Source: Anthracocystis setariae (lineage: Eukaryota > Basidiomycota > Ustilaginomycetes > Ustilaginales > Ustilaginaceae). From it: a stretch of 64,000 bases of DNA. Below are positions 1-9,887 of this stretch, one piece after another. The stretch spans positions 310,001 to 374,000 of the forward strand of contig CAKMXJ010000001.1 in the NCBI GenBank assembly GCA_928724745.1. Reading direction: 5' to 3'. Numbering within the stretch: position 1 is the stretch's first letter; every line of letters starts with the position of its first letter. A program made the position numbers and the translations under genes. Under the pieces are notes generated by a model that was not told the origin of the DNA, did no database searches, and was given only the letters and a program-made list of their open reading frames with translations.

Positions 1-1
1 T

Positions 2-3000
2 GTGCCTGACGCACAGCAGAGGATCCCCAAGACTTGGAAGACTCCGGACCGGATTCTGGCTGTCAAGTACTTCTCTTCTGTTCGTAGGGAGGACGACGAC
101 GAGGATGTCGGCGGAGAAATCGTTGAGTGGGATGCAGTACCGCTGAACAAGGTGGATCCGGCCGACTATCTCCGTAGCTGGGTGCACGTGTCTAAGCTGC
201 TTGTCAAATGGCAAGACCAACCATACGAAGGATCCACGTGGGAGGATCCTCCCTTGCGACGTAAGCACGTCGACTTCTTTTACGAAACCCAGGAGGTCTA
301 TCGCTCGTTTTTGATCGCGCAGAGGATCACGTTCCCAGCCCTCACGAACGAAGAGAAGCGCAAGAGGCACGAACGTCGACTTGCCAGATCAGGCACCGGT
401 TTTCGGGCCTTGGACGACCAGCCGCACTGCATCGAAGGTGGGGACCTCATCGACTTCCAACTCGAAGGTGTCAATTGGCTTCGGTACGGCTGGTATAACC
501 AGAGGCCTGGCATTCTCGCCGATGAGATGGGGTTGGGCAAAACAGTTCAAATCATCACGTTCCTCGCTTCCATTTGGAAGGAAGGCAAGGCCGGGCCTTT
601 CTTGGTCGTGGTTCCAAACGCGACTCTTCCAAATTGGTTGCGCGAGTTCGAGAAATGGATGCCGCAGTTCCGCGTTGTGCCTTACTGGGGAGAGGCCGAG
701 GCGCGGCAAATGATTGCTAACTACGAGATGTTCCACTCAAAGAAGACGCTGGCCAAGCTTGACGAGTCAGTTCAACCCATCAAATTCCACGTCGTAATCG
801 CTTCCGACAGCAGCGTTCGAACGGATTCCCTTCCGCTTCGAAAGGTTGCGCACTGGGATGTCGTCATCGTTGACGAAGGGCAGAATCTCAAGTCGGGCGA
901 ATCCGTCTTGTTGAAGCGTCTCAACGAGTTGCACGCCGAGCACCGTGTGATCATGACTGGTACGCCTCTGAACAACAATGTCACGGAGCTCTTCAATTTG
1001 CTCAATTGGCTCGAGCCTGGCGGACAGTGGAAGGACATCAAGGCGCTCGAATCGAAATACAGTGTTCTCACGCCCGAGGTGATCGAGGAGTTGCAAAAAC
1101 GCCTTAAGCCCTACTTCCTTCGTCGTCTCAAGAAGGAAGTGCTTGATCTGCCACCAAAGGTTGAGCTGATCGTGCCGACATCGCTCCGTCCCATCCAGAA
1201 GCGTATCTACCGTTCTATCTTGGAGTCGAACATTGAGGACATTCAAGCACTCGCTGCCTCACGCGACGATGGCACCAAGAGGACGAAGAAGGCGACCATC
1301 ACTAACCTCAACAATACGCTCATGCAGCTTCGCAAGTGCATTCAGCATCCTTACCTCATTGCCCCAGATCTGGAGACGAGAGAGGATGACGCCAACTATG
1401 AGGCTACATGGGAGCACCAGCGACTGGTCGATGCCAGTGCGAAGCTCTCGCTCCTTCAACGTCTGCTTCCTAAGCTCAAGGCTGAGGGTCACCGTATTTT
1501 GCTCTTCTCGCAATTCGTCATCAACCTCGACATTGTCGAAGTGTTCCTGCAAGGCGAAGGCTACAAGTACCTCCGACTGGACGGTAACGTCGGCCAGAAG
1601 CAACGCCAGAAGGGAATCGACGCATTTAACGCACCCGACTCGCCTTACTTCATCTACATGATCAGTACTCGCGCTGGTGGCGTTGGTATCAACCTTGCGA
1701 CCGCTGATACCGTGATCCTCATGGATCCCGACTGGAACCCGCACGTGGACATGCAAGCGATCGCTAGGGCTCACCGTATCGGTCAGACCAAGAAGCTTCT
1801 CGTCTTTGCGTTGATGTGCAAGGGCACAGCTGAAGAGAGGATCATCGAGGGAGCCAAGCGCAAGATGATGCTCGATCACCTCATCGTCCAGAACCTGCAG
1901 AGGGAAGATGAGCGGCCGGACAGGCTTGAGTCGATCCTCAAGTTTGGCGCCCAGGCTCTGTTCGCCGAGGGTGGCACAGAAGAATCCGAGCGCGACATCC
2001 GCTACACAGACGAGGACCTCGATGCGCTTCTGCAACGTCGCGAAGAGGAAGCCAGTGACGACGAGGACGACGGCCAGGATGGCCAGGAGAAGGGCACCTT
2101 TTCATATGCGCGCATTTGGGAAACTCAGCAAGCAGCTACGGACAACAACGGCATTGCGCTGACAACGATTGTCGACGACGACTTCTGGGCCGATCTCTTG
2201 GAGAAGCATCGAGAGGACGCGGCGAAGCGAGCGGCAGAGGCAGCCGAGAGAGAGGCGCAGGACAGACGGGCTTCAAGACGCGACCGCATCAAAGCCATGC
2301 TCGAGCAAGACGAGGCTGTGGAGGTCACAGAGCAGGCAGCACCAGGCAAGCGCGGGCGAGGAAGACCTCCAAAGGTTACGAAAAAGGTCGCTGACGAAGA
2401 CTGGACTGCAAAGGCAGCGGACGAGAGCGAGAGCGATGACGAGGGATGGATCGGCGTGGTTCGGGAGGAGGACGAGCTCCTTCCTGCTGTCCAAGCTCTT
2501 CGACGTCGCCTCGCAGCTGTTGGCGCTACGCTCAAGAATGTCCAATCCGATGCGTCTACTTCTGCTGTACGTGCCGGACCAGGCTCCGCGCCAGCTGCTT
2601 CCAGCGTATCGCAGCCTGCATCGGCTTCGAGACCAGCTCAGGGAAAGACATCTGCATCTTCGTTGTCATTGGCAGCCACCAAATCTTCGCCACGTAGCCT
2701 CAAAAACCTTCAACGTGATCTCATTGCTGAACACAGGCTGCCAAGCCCCTCACCGCTCCACGACATCAACCTCTCTTCGCCTATCGCTGCCGTGCGACCA
2801 GGTCACCTAGCGACGATGCGCAAGGTGTTGCTCTCTCTGTTACCCGACAGCGAGTTTGCCACCGAGGTGACACAAAGATTGCTGCTCGGCACTGTCCCTG
2901 ACTTGGTGCCGCCACACATGCGGTTCCAGCTCACGGACACGCACATCCAGTATTACATGCAGCTGTTCAGTGCTCCCCGCGAGCTCTTTGACGCTGCCTT

Positions 3001-4168
3001 CAGTGTTATCACCGAAGACCAGGTGCCGGCTGAGATTCTCAGGTTGCCCCATGGTGGTGCGACGGCTCTTGATTGGAGAAGGATCCGCGAAATTCTACTG
3101 CGAGCGGCAACCTACATGGCGTTGGCACTCGGTCGACCTAAGAACGAGCAGCCATGGACCACGGCCATCGAGGCTTGGAAACAGACACAGGCACGTCAGG
3201 GTGCACCTCGAACAGTGATTGGAATTGCCGACTCTCCACCTGCGAACAGCAAGGAGCTTCCCCCACCGACGCCATACACGGCACATGCCGCAGCAGACGT
3301 ACTGCGGAACCAAACACGCACCGAGGCATGGCTGCTTCACATCAGTTCGCGTGCTGACCCTGAGCTGACCAAGATCGCTCAGCTCATTGCACTCAACCCT
3401 GCTGCGAGAGTGGCGCCGAATCTGATGTTGATTGTTCAGAACTACTTCGACGGCAAGGGCGCCAGGCCTGAGCTTGGGCCGATCAAGCTTTCCGTCCGGT
3501 CCAGCCTAGCTGCAACGGAGAAATTCAATGACCCGGACGTGATGGGACCGCCAACGACCACGCCTGCTGCTGCTGCTTCACCTTCGACGCCAACGTCGAC
3601 AGACGGTCAGAGCCGCCCGAAGAATCGCGTGCTTGCCGCGCTTTCGCGCCTTTCGAGCGCATCGAGCGGCAGTCCGTTGAAACATACTGTCTCGAGAAAA
3701 GACTTGGAAAAACTCAATCTGGACGTAGCCGTTGATTACCGTAAACCGCGCATCAAGTCTTCGCGAAGCAGCATCTCTGGTTCGCCGCGATCGTCGATGG
3801 GACCGTCGCCTTCGCCTGCTCCTTCAGGCTATTCAGAGCACGATCTCGCTCGCTTCGCTGCCACTGACAGCGGGCTGTCGGTCGAGGGGACGGAAGAGAC
3901 ATTCGCACCACCGCCGGAACAGACATGCATCATCTGTGGAGGCGAGTTTCACTTCCTCAACAAGTGTCCCATTATGAGGGACACGACACGTGCGTCGGCG
4001 AGGTGGTTCCAGCTGTGCGATCAGTTGCGCGTGCTGATGGCGAGAGGATTGACGGATGGTGATTCGGATGTGGCCACCATCAAGAGTACCATCAAGGTTA
4101 TGGCGATTAGGTTGAATACGTCGCGAGCACAGATGGGTCAAAGTGCACTTACGCCTCCTTTCAACTGA
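2..4168 (+). CDS. CHD/Mit1-type SNF2 chromatin remodeller (5' partial)
   Basis: The reading frame is open from the window edge, so the N-terminus is missing; 1388 codons are visible. It encodes an ATP-dependent nucleosome remodeller of the CHD/Mi-2 family, closest in layout to fungal Mit1 (SHREC complex, heterochromatin silencing). Visible residues about 55-85 resemble a chromodomain (LLVKWQDQPYEGSTWEDPP). The SNF2 ATPase follows: motif I ADEMGLGKT near residue 172, motif II DEGQ near 291, MTGTPLNNN near 318. The helicase C lobe has RLDGN near 526, TRAGGVGINL near 558 and ARAHRIGQ near 588. A long low-complexity tail, rich in Ser, Pro and Ala, leads to a C-terminal C-x2-C-x5-H-x4-C zinc-knuckle-like motif near residue 1310. 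Its 3' end converges on ORC4 across 96 bases. The family is certain; the assignment to Mit1 rather than another CHD is inferred. Confidence 0.88.
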   Translation: MPDAQQRIPKTWKTPDRILAVKYFSSVRREDDDEDVGGEIVEWDAVPLNKVDPADYLRSWVHVSKLLVKWQDQPYEGSTWEDPPLRRKHVDFFYETQEVYRSFLIAQRITFPALTNEEKRKRHERRLARSGTGFRALDDQPHCIEGGDLIDFQLEGVNWLRYGWYNQRPGILADEMGLGKTVQIITFLASIWKEGKAGPFLVVVPNATLPNWLREFEKWMPQFRVVPYWGEAEARQMIANYEMFHSKKTLAKLDESVQPIKFHVVIASDSSVRTDSLPLRKVAHWDVVIVDEGQNLKSGESVLLKRLNELHAEHRVIMTGTPLNNNVTELFNLLNWLEPGGQWKDIKALESKYSVLTPEVIEELQKRLKPYFLRRLKKEVLDLPPKVELIVPTSLRPIQKRIYRSILESNIEDIQALAASRDDGTKRTKKATITNLNNTLMQLRKCIQHPYLIAPDLETREDDANYEATWEHQRLVDASAKLSLLQRLLPKLKAEGHRILLFSQFVINLDIVEVFLQGEGYKYLRLDGNVGQKQRQKGIDAFNAPDSPYFIYMISTRAGGVGINLATADTVILMDPDWNPHVDMQAIARAHRIGQTKKLLVFALMCKGTAEERIIEGAKRKMMLDHLIVQNLQREDERPDRLESILKFGAQALFAEGGTEESERDIRYTDEDLDALLQRREEEASDDEDDGQDGQEKGTFSYARIWETQQAATDNNGIALTTIVDDDFWADLLEKHREDAAKRAAEAAEREAQDRRASRRDRIKAMLEQDEAVEVTEQAAPGKRGRGRPPKVTKKVADEDWTAKAADESESDDEGWIGVVREEDELLPAVQALRRRLAAVGATLKNVQSDASTSAVRAGPGSAPAASSVSQPASASRPAQGKTSASSLSLAATKSSPRSLKNLQRDLIAEHRLPSPSPLHDINLSSPIAAVRPGHLATMRKVLLSLLPDSEFATEVTQRLLLGTVPDLVPPHMRFQLTDTHIQYYMQLFSAPRELFDAAFSVITEDQVPAEILRLPHGGATALDWRRIREILLRAATYMALALGRPKNEQPWTTAIEAWKQTQARQGAPRTVIGIADSPPANSKELPPPTPYTAHAAADVLRNQTRTEAWLLHISSRADPELTKIAQLIALNPAARVAPNLMLIVQNYFDGKGARPELGPIKLSVRSSLAATEKFNDPDVMGPPTTTPAAAASPSTPTSTDGQSRPKNRVLAALSRLSSASSGSPLKHTVSRKDLEKLNLDVAVDYRKPRIKSSRSSISGSPRSSMGPSPSPAPSGYSEHDLARFAATDSGLSVEGTEETFAPPPEQTCIICGGEFHFLNKCPIMRDTTRASARWFQLCDQLRVLMARGLTDGDSDVATIKSTIKVMAIRLNTSRAQMGQSALTPPFN

Positions 4169-4264
4169 ATTTTGTTTCTTGGCAGTGGAATGTATTGTAC
4201 GCATGCTAGCTTAAGTTGATGGGATTGAAAGAGTGCAATGTGATTGTGAGGACGGTGGGGAAGG

Positions 4265-6304
4265 CTAGCCGTGGGAAGAGGCCCATTTGACGAGGGAGGA
4301 GTTGATAGTGATGTTTCTTTGCCTGTCCTTGATGGCGTGAAGGATGAGGGTGGGGGTTAGGATGCAGGTGACTTTCCAGAATTCTTTTCGGATTGTGTTT
4401 TGGTTAGCTCTGCCTGTGCTTGCGAATGGTGCAGCGCTTGGTTTTGCGACCGGGTTGGCTATGGTGAGGGTTGAAACGTAATTTTCGGGGAGTAAGATTT
4501 CCAAGTTGAGGAGCGAGTGGAACGACATGAGGGCGATTTTTCGATCGGCGTAGAAGGGCGTGCTGACAGCTGAACCGGAGAGGGCTGAATCCAGTGAGGT
4601 CGAGTTGTTGGCCGAGACGAGCGATGTGCCGGTTGAAGCAGCTTGGCGTTCCCGTGCATCGCGGGCTGCGAAACGACGGAGCTCATCGAAACACATTTCA
4701 AAGTTGAAGATCTGACGATCGCGCGTTTGAAGGTGTTTCACAGCGATGAGAAGTGCCATTTCAGGTTCGGTCAGATCGCGCAGCACGTGCGACATCCCAT
4801 CACCCACTTCAACCGCTGCGGTCTCGAGCACCGATCCCAAGTCGAACGTCGGCTCGAGCACTGAAAGTTTGGCGATCGTGGGTGTGAGCACACGGTACAC
4901 CATACGGACATCGTTCGAGAGTTCATAAATCCCCCGAAGCACATCTCGGAAATGCGAATTGGAGACCAGGGCGGCGACGTCCTTCTCCCAGGCTCGAGTG
5001 AAGGCTGCATATGTCTTGGTGGATACCGACGTCGGGTTTGGAGGGAGACAGATGGGGGAAAGGGCATTCTGAACGATGCGTTCAAAAAATTCATACGACG
5101 ACGGTGGTCGCACGTGCAAGATCCGATGCGAGAATCGACTTTTGACTCTCTTCTCGAGCAGGTCGACCGTGTCGACACGACTGGTCAGACCAACCACTGC
5201 TAGGCCAGCACCGTAGGATGCAGCCTGCACAGCATCAAGCAAGCAATACAGCATAGCTTGGCGCGGACGTGCTGTGAACAGATCAAAGTCGTCCAACGTG
5301 ATGATCAACGGCTTTTTTCCTCCCAAGGCTGAGCCTGCACGGCCTGCCGAGCTCGAGTCTGTGTTTGAAAGAAGCGCGATGATGTGAGCGATGATGTTGT
5401 TGAGAGAAGAGAGGATGGCGCCGGCTAACTCGTCTTGGATTTCTGCTTCTTCTTCTTTCATTGCGTCGGTTGCGATGTCTTCATCGTCTTCATCATCTCC
5501 ATCTCCCCCGAACACATGGTCGGCTGGGGTTCGCGAACGGGGGCCGTCTTGCTCTTCAGCGTCATCGACACCTTCGGCATCCATGGCCTCACCCACATCC
5601 TGCTCGGTGAAGGCACCTTGGAGGATGAGCTGCTGGGCCATCTCCTTCATGGCCGCTCTGTCGTTGATCTGGACGGTCCCTGCTAAATGCACACGGTAAT
5701 ATGGCTTGTCGTGGCCTTTCGACGCTTGGGAGTCCTGTGTGAGCGATCCGAGCACTGAGTCGACCAACAAGGATTTTCCTGAGCCGGAAGCCCCGATCAA
5801 CAAAGCGCTATTGCTCTCCTGTGCCGTCACTGTGGCACTTAGCATGTTATGCAGCGTGTACCACTCCTCGGCCAGCCCAACGCATGCTGCTGCTTGCAAC
5901 CTTGTAGCCTGATCTCGTTGCTGTTCCTTTTGCGTGTTTGAGTCCGTGAAGACAGCTGCGTCTTCGTCCTCTTGGATCTGCGCTGCGGTTTTGTTGGGTT
6001 CAGGAATATAGGATGCGGAGGCAGGTGTGGGCGGAAGGGAGCCTACGAGCGTGTCCAGACAGCGTCGCTTCTGTAGCGGCAGGAACTGCTCTAGGGCATC
6101 GAGTGAGAGAGCGCAAAGTGCCGACTCGCTAGTGGCTTGAAGGTTGGGTCGCTTGAGAGGTCGGCGAGCATCATCATCTTGCCTATGTTGGTCGATTTCA
6201 AGATCTGCTTCGTCATAGTCGGATGTTGCCGCTGCTGCGGGTGAGGGTGAACGTGAATGCGAGAGTGATGGCGACGCTGTCGCCTTGCGCTTGGTGTGCG
6301 GCAT
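4265..6304 (-). CDS. ORC4: Origin recognition complex subunit 4
   Basis: This 679-residue AAA+ protein is the ORC4 subunit of the six-protein origin recognition complex, which binds replication origins and loads the MCM helicase. After a disordered, charged N-terminus of about 130 residues comes a Walker A motif GASGSGKS at 171-178. A Walker B-like segment (LIITLDDFDLF) and the ORC4-typical stretch with TSRVDTVDLLEKRVKSRFSHR follow. The C-terminal third has winged-helix-type composition. An acidic insertion (about residues 230-290, with DGDDEDDEDIATD) separates Walker A from Walker B. The ATG at 6304 is the first in frame and no intron is needed. Larger than yeast ORC4 (about 530 residues), mostly because of the N-terminus and the acidic insert. 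Confidence 0.93.
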   Translation of the reverse strand: MPHTKRKATASPSLSHSRSPSPAAAATSDYDEADLEIDQHRQDDDARRPLKRPNLQATSESALCALSLDALEQFLPLQKRRCLDTLVGSLPPTPASASYIPEPNKTAAQIQEDEDAAVFTDSNTQKEQQRDQATRLQAAACVGLAEEWYTLHNMLSATVTAQESNSALLIGASGSGKSLLVDSVLGSLTQDSQASKGHDKPYYRVHLAGTVQINDRAAMKEMAQQLILQGAFTEQDVGEAMDAEGVDDAEEQDGPRSRTPADHVFGGDGDDEDDEDIATDAMKEEEAEIQDELAGAILSSLNNIIAHIIALLSNTDSSSAGRAGSALGGKKPLIITLDDFDLFTARPRQAMLYCLLDAVQAASYGAGLAVVGLTSRVDTVDLLEKRVKSRFSHRILHVRPPSSYEFFERIVQNALSPICLPPNPTSVSTKTYAAFTRAWEKDVAALVSNSHFRDVLRGIYELSNDVRMVYRVLTPTIAKLSVLEPTFDLGSVLETAAVEVGDGMSHVLRDLTEPEMALLIAVKHLQTRDRQIFNFEMCFDELRRFAARDARERQAASTGTSLVSANNSTSLDSALSGSAVSTPFYADRKIALMSFHSLLNLEILLPENYVSTLTIANPVAKPSAAPFASTGRANQNTIRKEFWKVTCILTPTLILHAIKDRQRNITINSSLVKWASSHG

Positions 6305-6737
6305 TGCTGCGATTGGTTGGCTCTGCCAGAGCTGCGCCAGTCTTCGGCAGCACCGAGGAGCCTGATGCTTCGGCGGAGATCCGACAAGATGAAAAGGTGT
6401 TGGGTCGATGTGGTAATGTGATAAGGTTCAGTACAGAAACAAGCCGACTTTCTCGATGCTGCCGCGATTTCTTCTTACAGGGTCCTGGATGGGGCCCGTG
6501 CTTTTTCAGGGTCCCAGACTGCAAAAAGTTCGGAATTACAGTCTAACACAACCAGTTTAATCTGCGATGGGAACACTTAGGCTAACATCGACCTGCACCT
6601 CACTTGATAGTTCAATGACTTGTGCTCACACTTTGCTGCTGTCATGAAGACATGACAACCGACTACATCGCGCCGTATCGTTAGAGAGAAAGTAGATCCG
6701 ACAAGACGGAAAAAAGAAGAAAAAAAAAAAAAGAGAA
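6305..6737. other. Intergenic region upstream of ORC4
   Basis: This holds the presumed ORC4 promoter and leader. I see no coding pattern in any frame beyond short chance ORFs. It ends in an A-rich tract (about 6719-6735) that forms the T-run terminator of the 5S rRNA gene on the opposite strand. Confidence 0.5.
6715..6735 (-). terminator. Pol III oligo-T terminator of 5S rRNA
   Basis: The plus strand here is almost entirely A, so the 5S transcript runs into a long T run directly after its 3' end, as pol III termination requires. Confidence 0.75.
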
Positions 6738-6855
6738 ACTGCAGCACCTAGGATTCCCGCGTGGTCCCCCACCGCAGTACTGACTAGGCGATACCTTGCT
6801 TAACTTCGCAGATCGGACGGGATGCGGTGCTTTCAAGGTTCTATGGCCGCAGATG
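6738..6855 (-). rRNA. 5S ribosomal RNA
   Basis: Read on the minus strand, this is about 118 nucleotides of recognisable 5S rRNA. The 5' part contains GGCCATAG and GAAAGCACCGCATCCCGTCC, and the pol III internal promoter region follows with GATCTGCGAAGTTAAGCAAG. The 3' half has AGTACTGCGGTGGGGGACCA and ends with the CGCGGGAATCC stretch. The two ends pair as helix I (CTGCGG with CTGCAG). Immediately downstream on the same strand is a T-rich run (about 6719-6735), the expected RNA polymerase III terminator. It is a lone copy between ORC4 and COX11, not in an rDNA repeat. End coordinates may be off by one or two bases. Confidence 0.93.
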
Positions 6856-7095
6856 GACGGCGAGGGGTGATACAAGTATATATTATCATCCTGGAAGATC
6901 GAAGGGGTGTCTTCATGTTGTAGAGATGGGTGAGATGGTGGTGAGATATCTTGGCTCAGGTAAGCGAGAGCGCGTTCGGATGTCGGAGGAAACCTCCGTT
7001 CTACTTGTCATTTCTTCCCGACTGCATCCTTAACTGTCCGTTTCAACTCCATCTGTTCGTTCGTGTCGTCCTCACGTCAAGGCTCGGTCGCAATC

Positions 7096-8164
7096 ATGAT
7101 GATGTCAGCGTTGGCCTCTGCCACTTCGATGGCAACGAAGTCACTCAGATTCCCAGCACTGTCCTGTACTCGTTGTAGCAATGTGGGGATTCAGCGTGAA
7201 TCGCCACTGCTGAGGATGGCGCACAGTTGGGCACTCGAAGCATCCAATCGAGCCCAGATTCACCCACGGAGCATCATTCGAGCTCACATTTCGCCCCTAC
7301 ACACATCTACACGAGCACTACAGGCGACATCACGATCTCAGCCATCACCACCATCTTCCTCGTCACAAGGTGCATCCCAAACGCGAGCCACAGCGATAGC
7401 ACAGGAATTCCAACGTCGTCAACGTGATTCGTACAAACGGCGCAACCAGTCGCTGTTCATGTATTCAGCCGCCCTCATGGTCTTTACCCTCGGCTTCTCG
7501 TATGCTGCTGTACCTCTGTACCGCGCTTTCTGCTCAGCCACTGGGTTCAGCGGTACGCCAATTACAGATCCCGAGCGATTTGCACCCTCGAGGCTCATCC
7601 CTGCGTACTTGGATCCAACCACCAATACACCGACCAAGCGAATCAGGGTGACATTCAACGCAGACGCCTCGGATGCTATCCCATGGAGCTTCACTCCACA
7701 GCAGAAGGAGATCTACGTGCTGCCCGGAGAGACAGCCCTTGCGTTCTACACCGCCAAGAACAGGAGCGATAGAGACATCATCGGAATCGCCACATACAAC
7801 GTTTCTCCAGATCGAGTGAGTTACCCACCCCGTTCCCCATTTCTTCCCTTCCCTCTGTCTTGTAAGGGGCTGATCGCTGACAATTGTTTGGATTCTTTTG
7901 TGCTGGTGGGGTGGTTAGATCGCGCCGTACTTTGCCAAGGTCGAATGTTTCTGTTTCGAAGAGCAAAAGCTACTGGCTGGAGAGGAAGTGGATCTGCCCG
8001 TATTCTTCTTCATCGACGCGGACGTGCTGGACGATCCATCAACCAAGGAGGTCGACGATGTCGTGTTGAGCTATACATTCTTCAGCGCCAGGAGAAACCC
8101 CAAGAATGGCCAGTTGGAGCCCGATACCGATTTGAGCCAGTACACTGTCGGCAAGGACCTTTGA
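7096..8164 (+). CDS. COX11: Cytochrome c oxidase assembly factor COX11
   Basis: COX11 is an inner-membrane copper chaperone that delivers copper to the CuB site of Cox1. Two exons, 7096-7815 and 7919-8164, give 321 residues. The 103-base intron (GTGAGT...TTAG) falls exactly between codons. The N-terminus has mitochondrial-presequence character (Ser, Arg and Ala rich). One membrane helix follows (about SALFMYSAALMVFTLGFSYAAVPLYRAFC region), then the intermembrane-space domain with TGFSGTP, RVTFNADASDAIPWSF and, in exon 2, the copper-binding CFCFEEQ motif. Without splicing the frame would lose that motif, which fixes the intron. The frame is also open slightly upstream from a GTG, but 7096 is the first ATG; two further ATG codons follow directly. 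Ends at TGA 8162-8164. Confidence 0.93.
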
Positions 8165-8684
8165 AATCGCAACATGCAATTGTCTACACGCCCTTCATCT
8201 ACAACTTCAGTAGGCATTTACTGTATCTGCGTGTGAACAGCGGCTCTGAGCGAATGATAGAAGCTGATGAGGCGGCGTTGGGGTATTTTTGTTAGAGTGG
8301 TGCAAGTTGCATGGCTTAAGGATGTGCAGCAGAATTCAGGGTCTAGTCACGTGCGTTGTGACTGTGGGTGGCAGTTTTTTTGGATGTGTGGGAAAAAGTG
8401 AGAAATTTGGGCTTGCAGCCAAGCAAACGAATTTCAACTCCACACAGATGCTCACCGATTCGAACCTTCACCTTCACCACCTCACTTCACCGTTTTCATA
8501 CATTCTCTATCATACCCGCCATCCAAGGCATCACATCCGAGAATCAACCAGAAAAATCCAATTCACAGCATCCGTATCAGTACATCCTTTGCCGCCAATC
8601 ATCACCCCACCCGCCAATCGCTAGATTGCATCTCTCCCCTGCGACTGATCTTGCCACACCAACCCTCGAAACACCGCAGCAAAG
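8165..8684. other. Intergenic, COX11 to UTP11
   Basis: This is the COX11 3' flank and the presumed UTP11 promoter, with a C/A-rich leader from about 8430. I see no gene in it. Confidence 0.5.
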
Positions 8685-9692
8685 ATGGCGGGCTCCTCTC
8701 TACGAAATGCGGTGCAGCGGCGCAATCACAAAGAACGCTCGCAACCGGTGGGTCGAGCTAAGCTCGGCCTGCTCGAAAAGCACAAGGACTATGTACTGCG
8801 TGCACGCGATCACCACAAGAAGCGCGACCAACTCAAACGACTCTCGGAGAAGGCTGCCATGCGCAACAAGGACGAGTTCTACTTTGGCATGATCAACAGT
8901 TCGACTCGGAAGGGTGTGCATCAGCATGCGCGTCCAAGCGAGGTGCTGGACAATGATGTCGTGGCGTTGCTCAAGACGCAGGATGTCGGGTATATCCGTG
9001 CCGCGCTGATTGCCGAGAAGAAGAGGGTGAGGGGGTTGGTCGAGCGAATCGCGCCGAGTATCGCGAGTTTGAGTGAGGAGTGGTTGGAGGAGAAGGCGGG
9101 GAGGAGGGAGACGTTGCAGAGGGCTGGCTTGATTGTAGGGTCCGGGAAGGGGGACAGTGGAGGGATTATCGGTGCACAGGGGAAGAAGACGGTTTGGCTG
9201 GACGATGCAGATGCGATTCGATCGTATCAAGCGAACTCGGCTTCATCGAGTGTTTCATCACCAAAATCGAGCAAGTCGATCTCGGAAGATGAGTTTGGAG
9301 AAAATTGGATCGACGACCTCCCCTCCTCCGACGAGGACGACGACATCCCGGACGATGTTGCATCCACCTTGCCGTCGTCATCACTCAAGAAGGGCTCAAA
9401 ACATCTGGGCTACCTCACCACCGAACTCGCATCACGCTATGCGCGTTTGGACCAACTCCAACTTGCGGCCGAGAAGCTCAATCTGGTGCGTGCGCTCATG
9501 ACGCACAAGGGGGGACGGTCCCAGGTGGTCCAGGCGAAGAAGAAGGACTCGCTTGCAGATGCGGTGATGAAGGGTAGGGTTACAAGTAATGGGTTGGCTT
9601 TGCACGATACAGATGATGAGGATGAGGGGGAGGCGGCAGGGGGCAAAGGGAAGGTCAAGTTGTATAGGTTTAGTAAGGAGAGGAAACGTTGA
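8685..9692 (+). CDS. UTP11: U3 snoRNP protein UTP11 (SSU processome)
   Basis: This 335-residue nucleolar protein belongs to the U3 small-subunit processome that processes pre-18S rRNA. The start is diagnostic of the family: RNAVQRRNHKERSQP, then a basic LLEKHKDYVLRARDHHKKRD segment and RNKDEFYFGMINSSTRKGVH. The middle region is helical and charged; an acidic patch (about residues 205-225, DLPSSDEDDDIPDD) follows. The end is basic (KVKLYRFSKERKR), typical of UTP11. Single exon; the ATG sits in a CAAAGATGGC context and is the first in frame. Confidence 0.95.
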   Translation: MAGSSLRNAVQRRNHKERSQPVGRAKLGLLEKHKDYVLRARDHHKKRDQLKRLSEKAAMRNKDEFYFGMINSSTRKGVHQHARPSEVLDNDVVALLKTQDVGYIRAALIAEKKRVRGLVERIAPSIASLSEEWLEEKAGRRETLQRAGLIVGSGKGDSGGIIGAQGKKTVWLDDADAIRSYQANSASSSVSSPKSSKSISEDEFGENWIDDLPSSDEDDDIPDDVASTLPSSSLKKGSKHLGYLTTELASRYARLDQLQLAAEKLNLVRALMTHKGGRSQVVQAKKKDSLADAVMKGRVTSNGLALHDTDDEDEGEAAGGKGKVKLYRFSKERKR

Positions 9693-9887
9693 AGGGGGAG
9701 TAGTGGTGCGGGTTTTTGTTGAGGGGGATGGGAGGTGAAGTTTTCATCTTGCACAGTACAGTACGACACACGAAGCAGGGTAGGCAAGCAAACGCATAAA
9801 AATCCATAACAATTGAAATCAAGGCCAAGTGCGGTTTGTGTGTGGATAAAAATCTACAGCTGTTACATCTACTACTTACTACTACGA

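Noticed and set aside
8440..8480. GATTCGAACC resembling a tRNA B box
   Set aside because: No A box at the right distance and no cloverleaf pairing on either strand.
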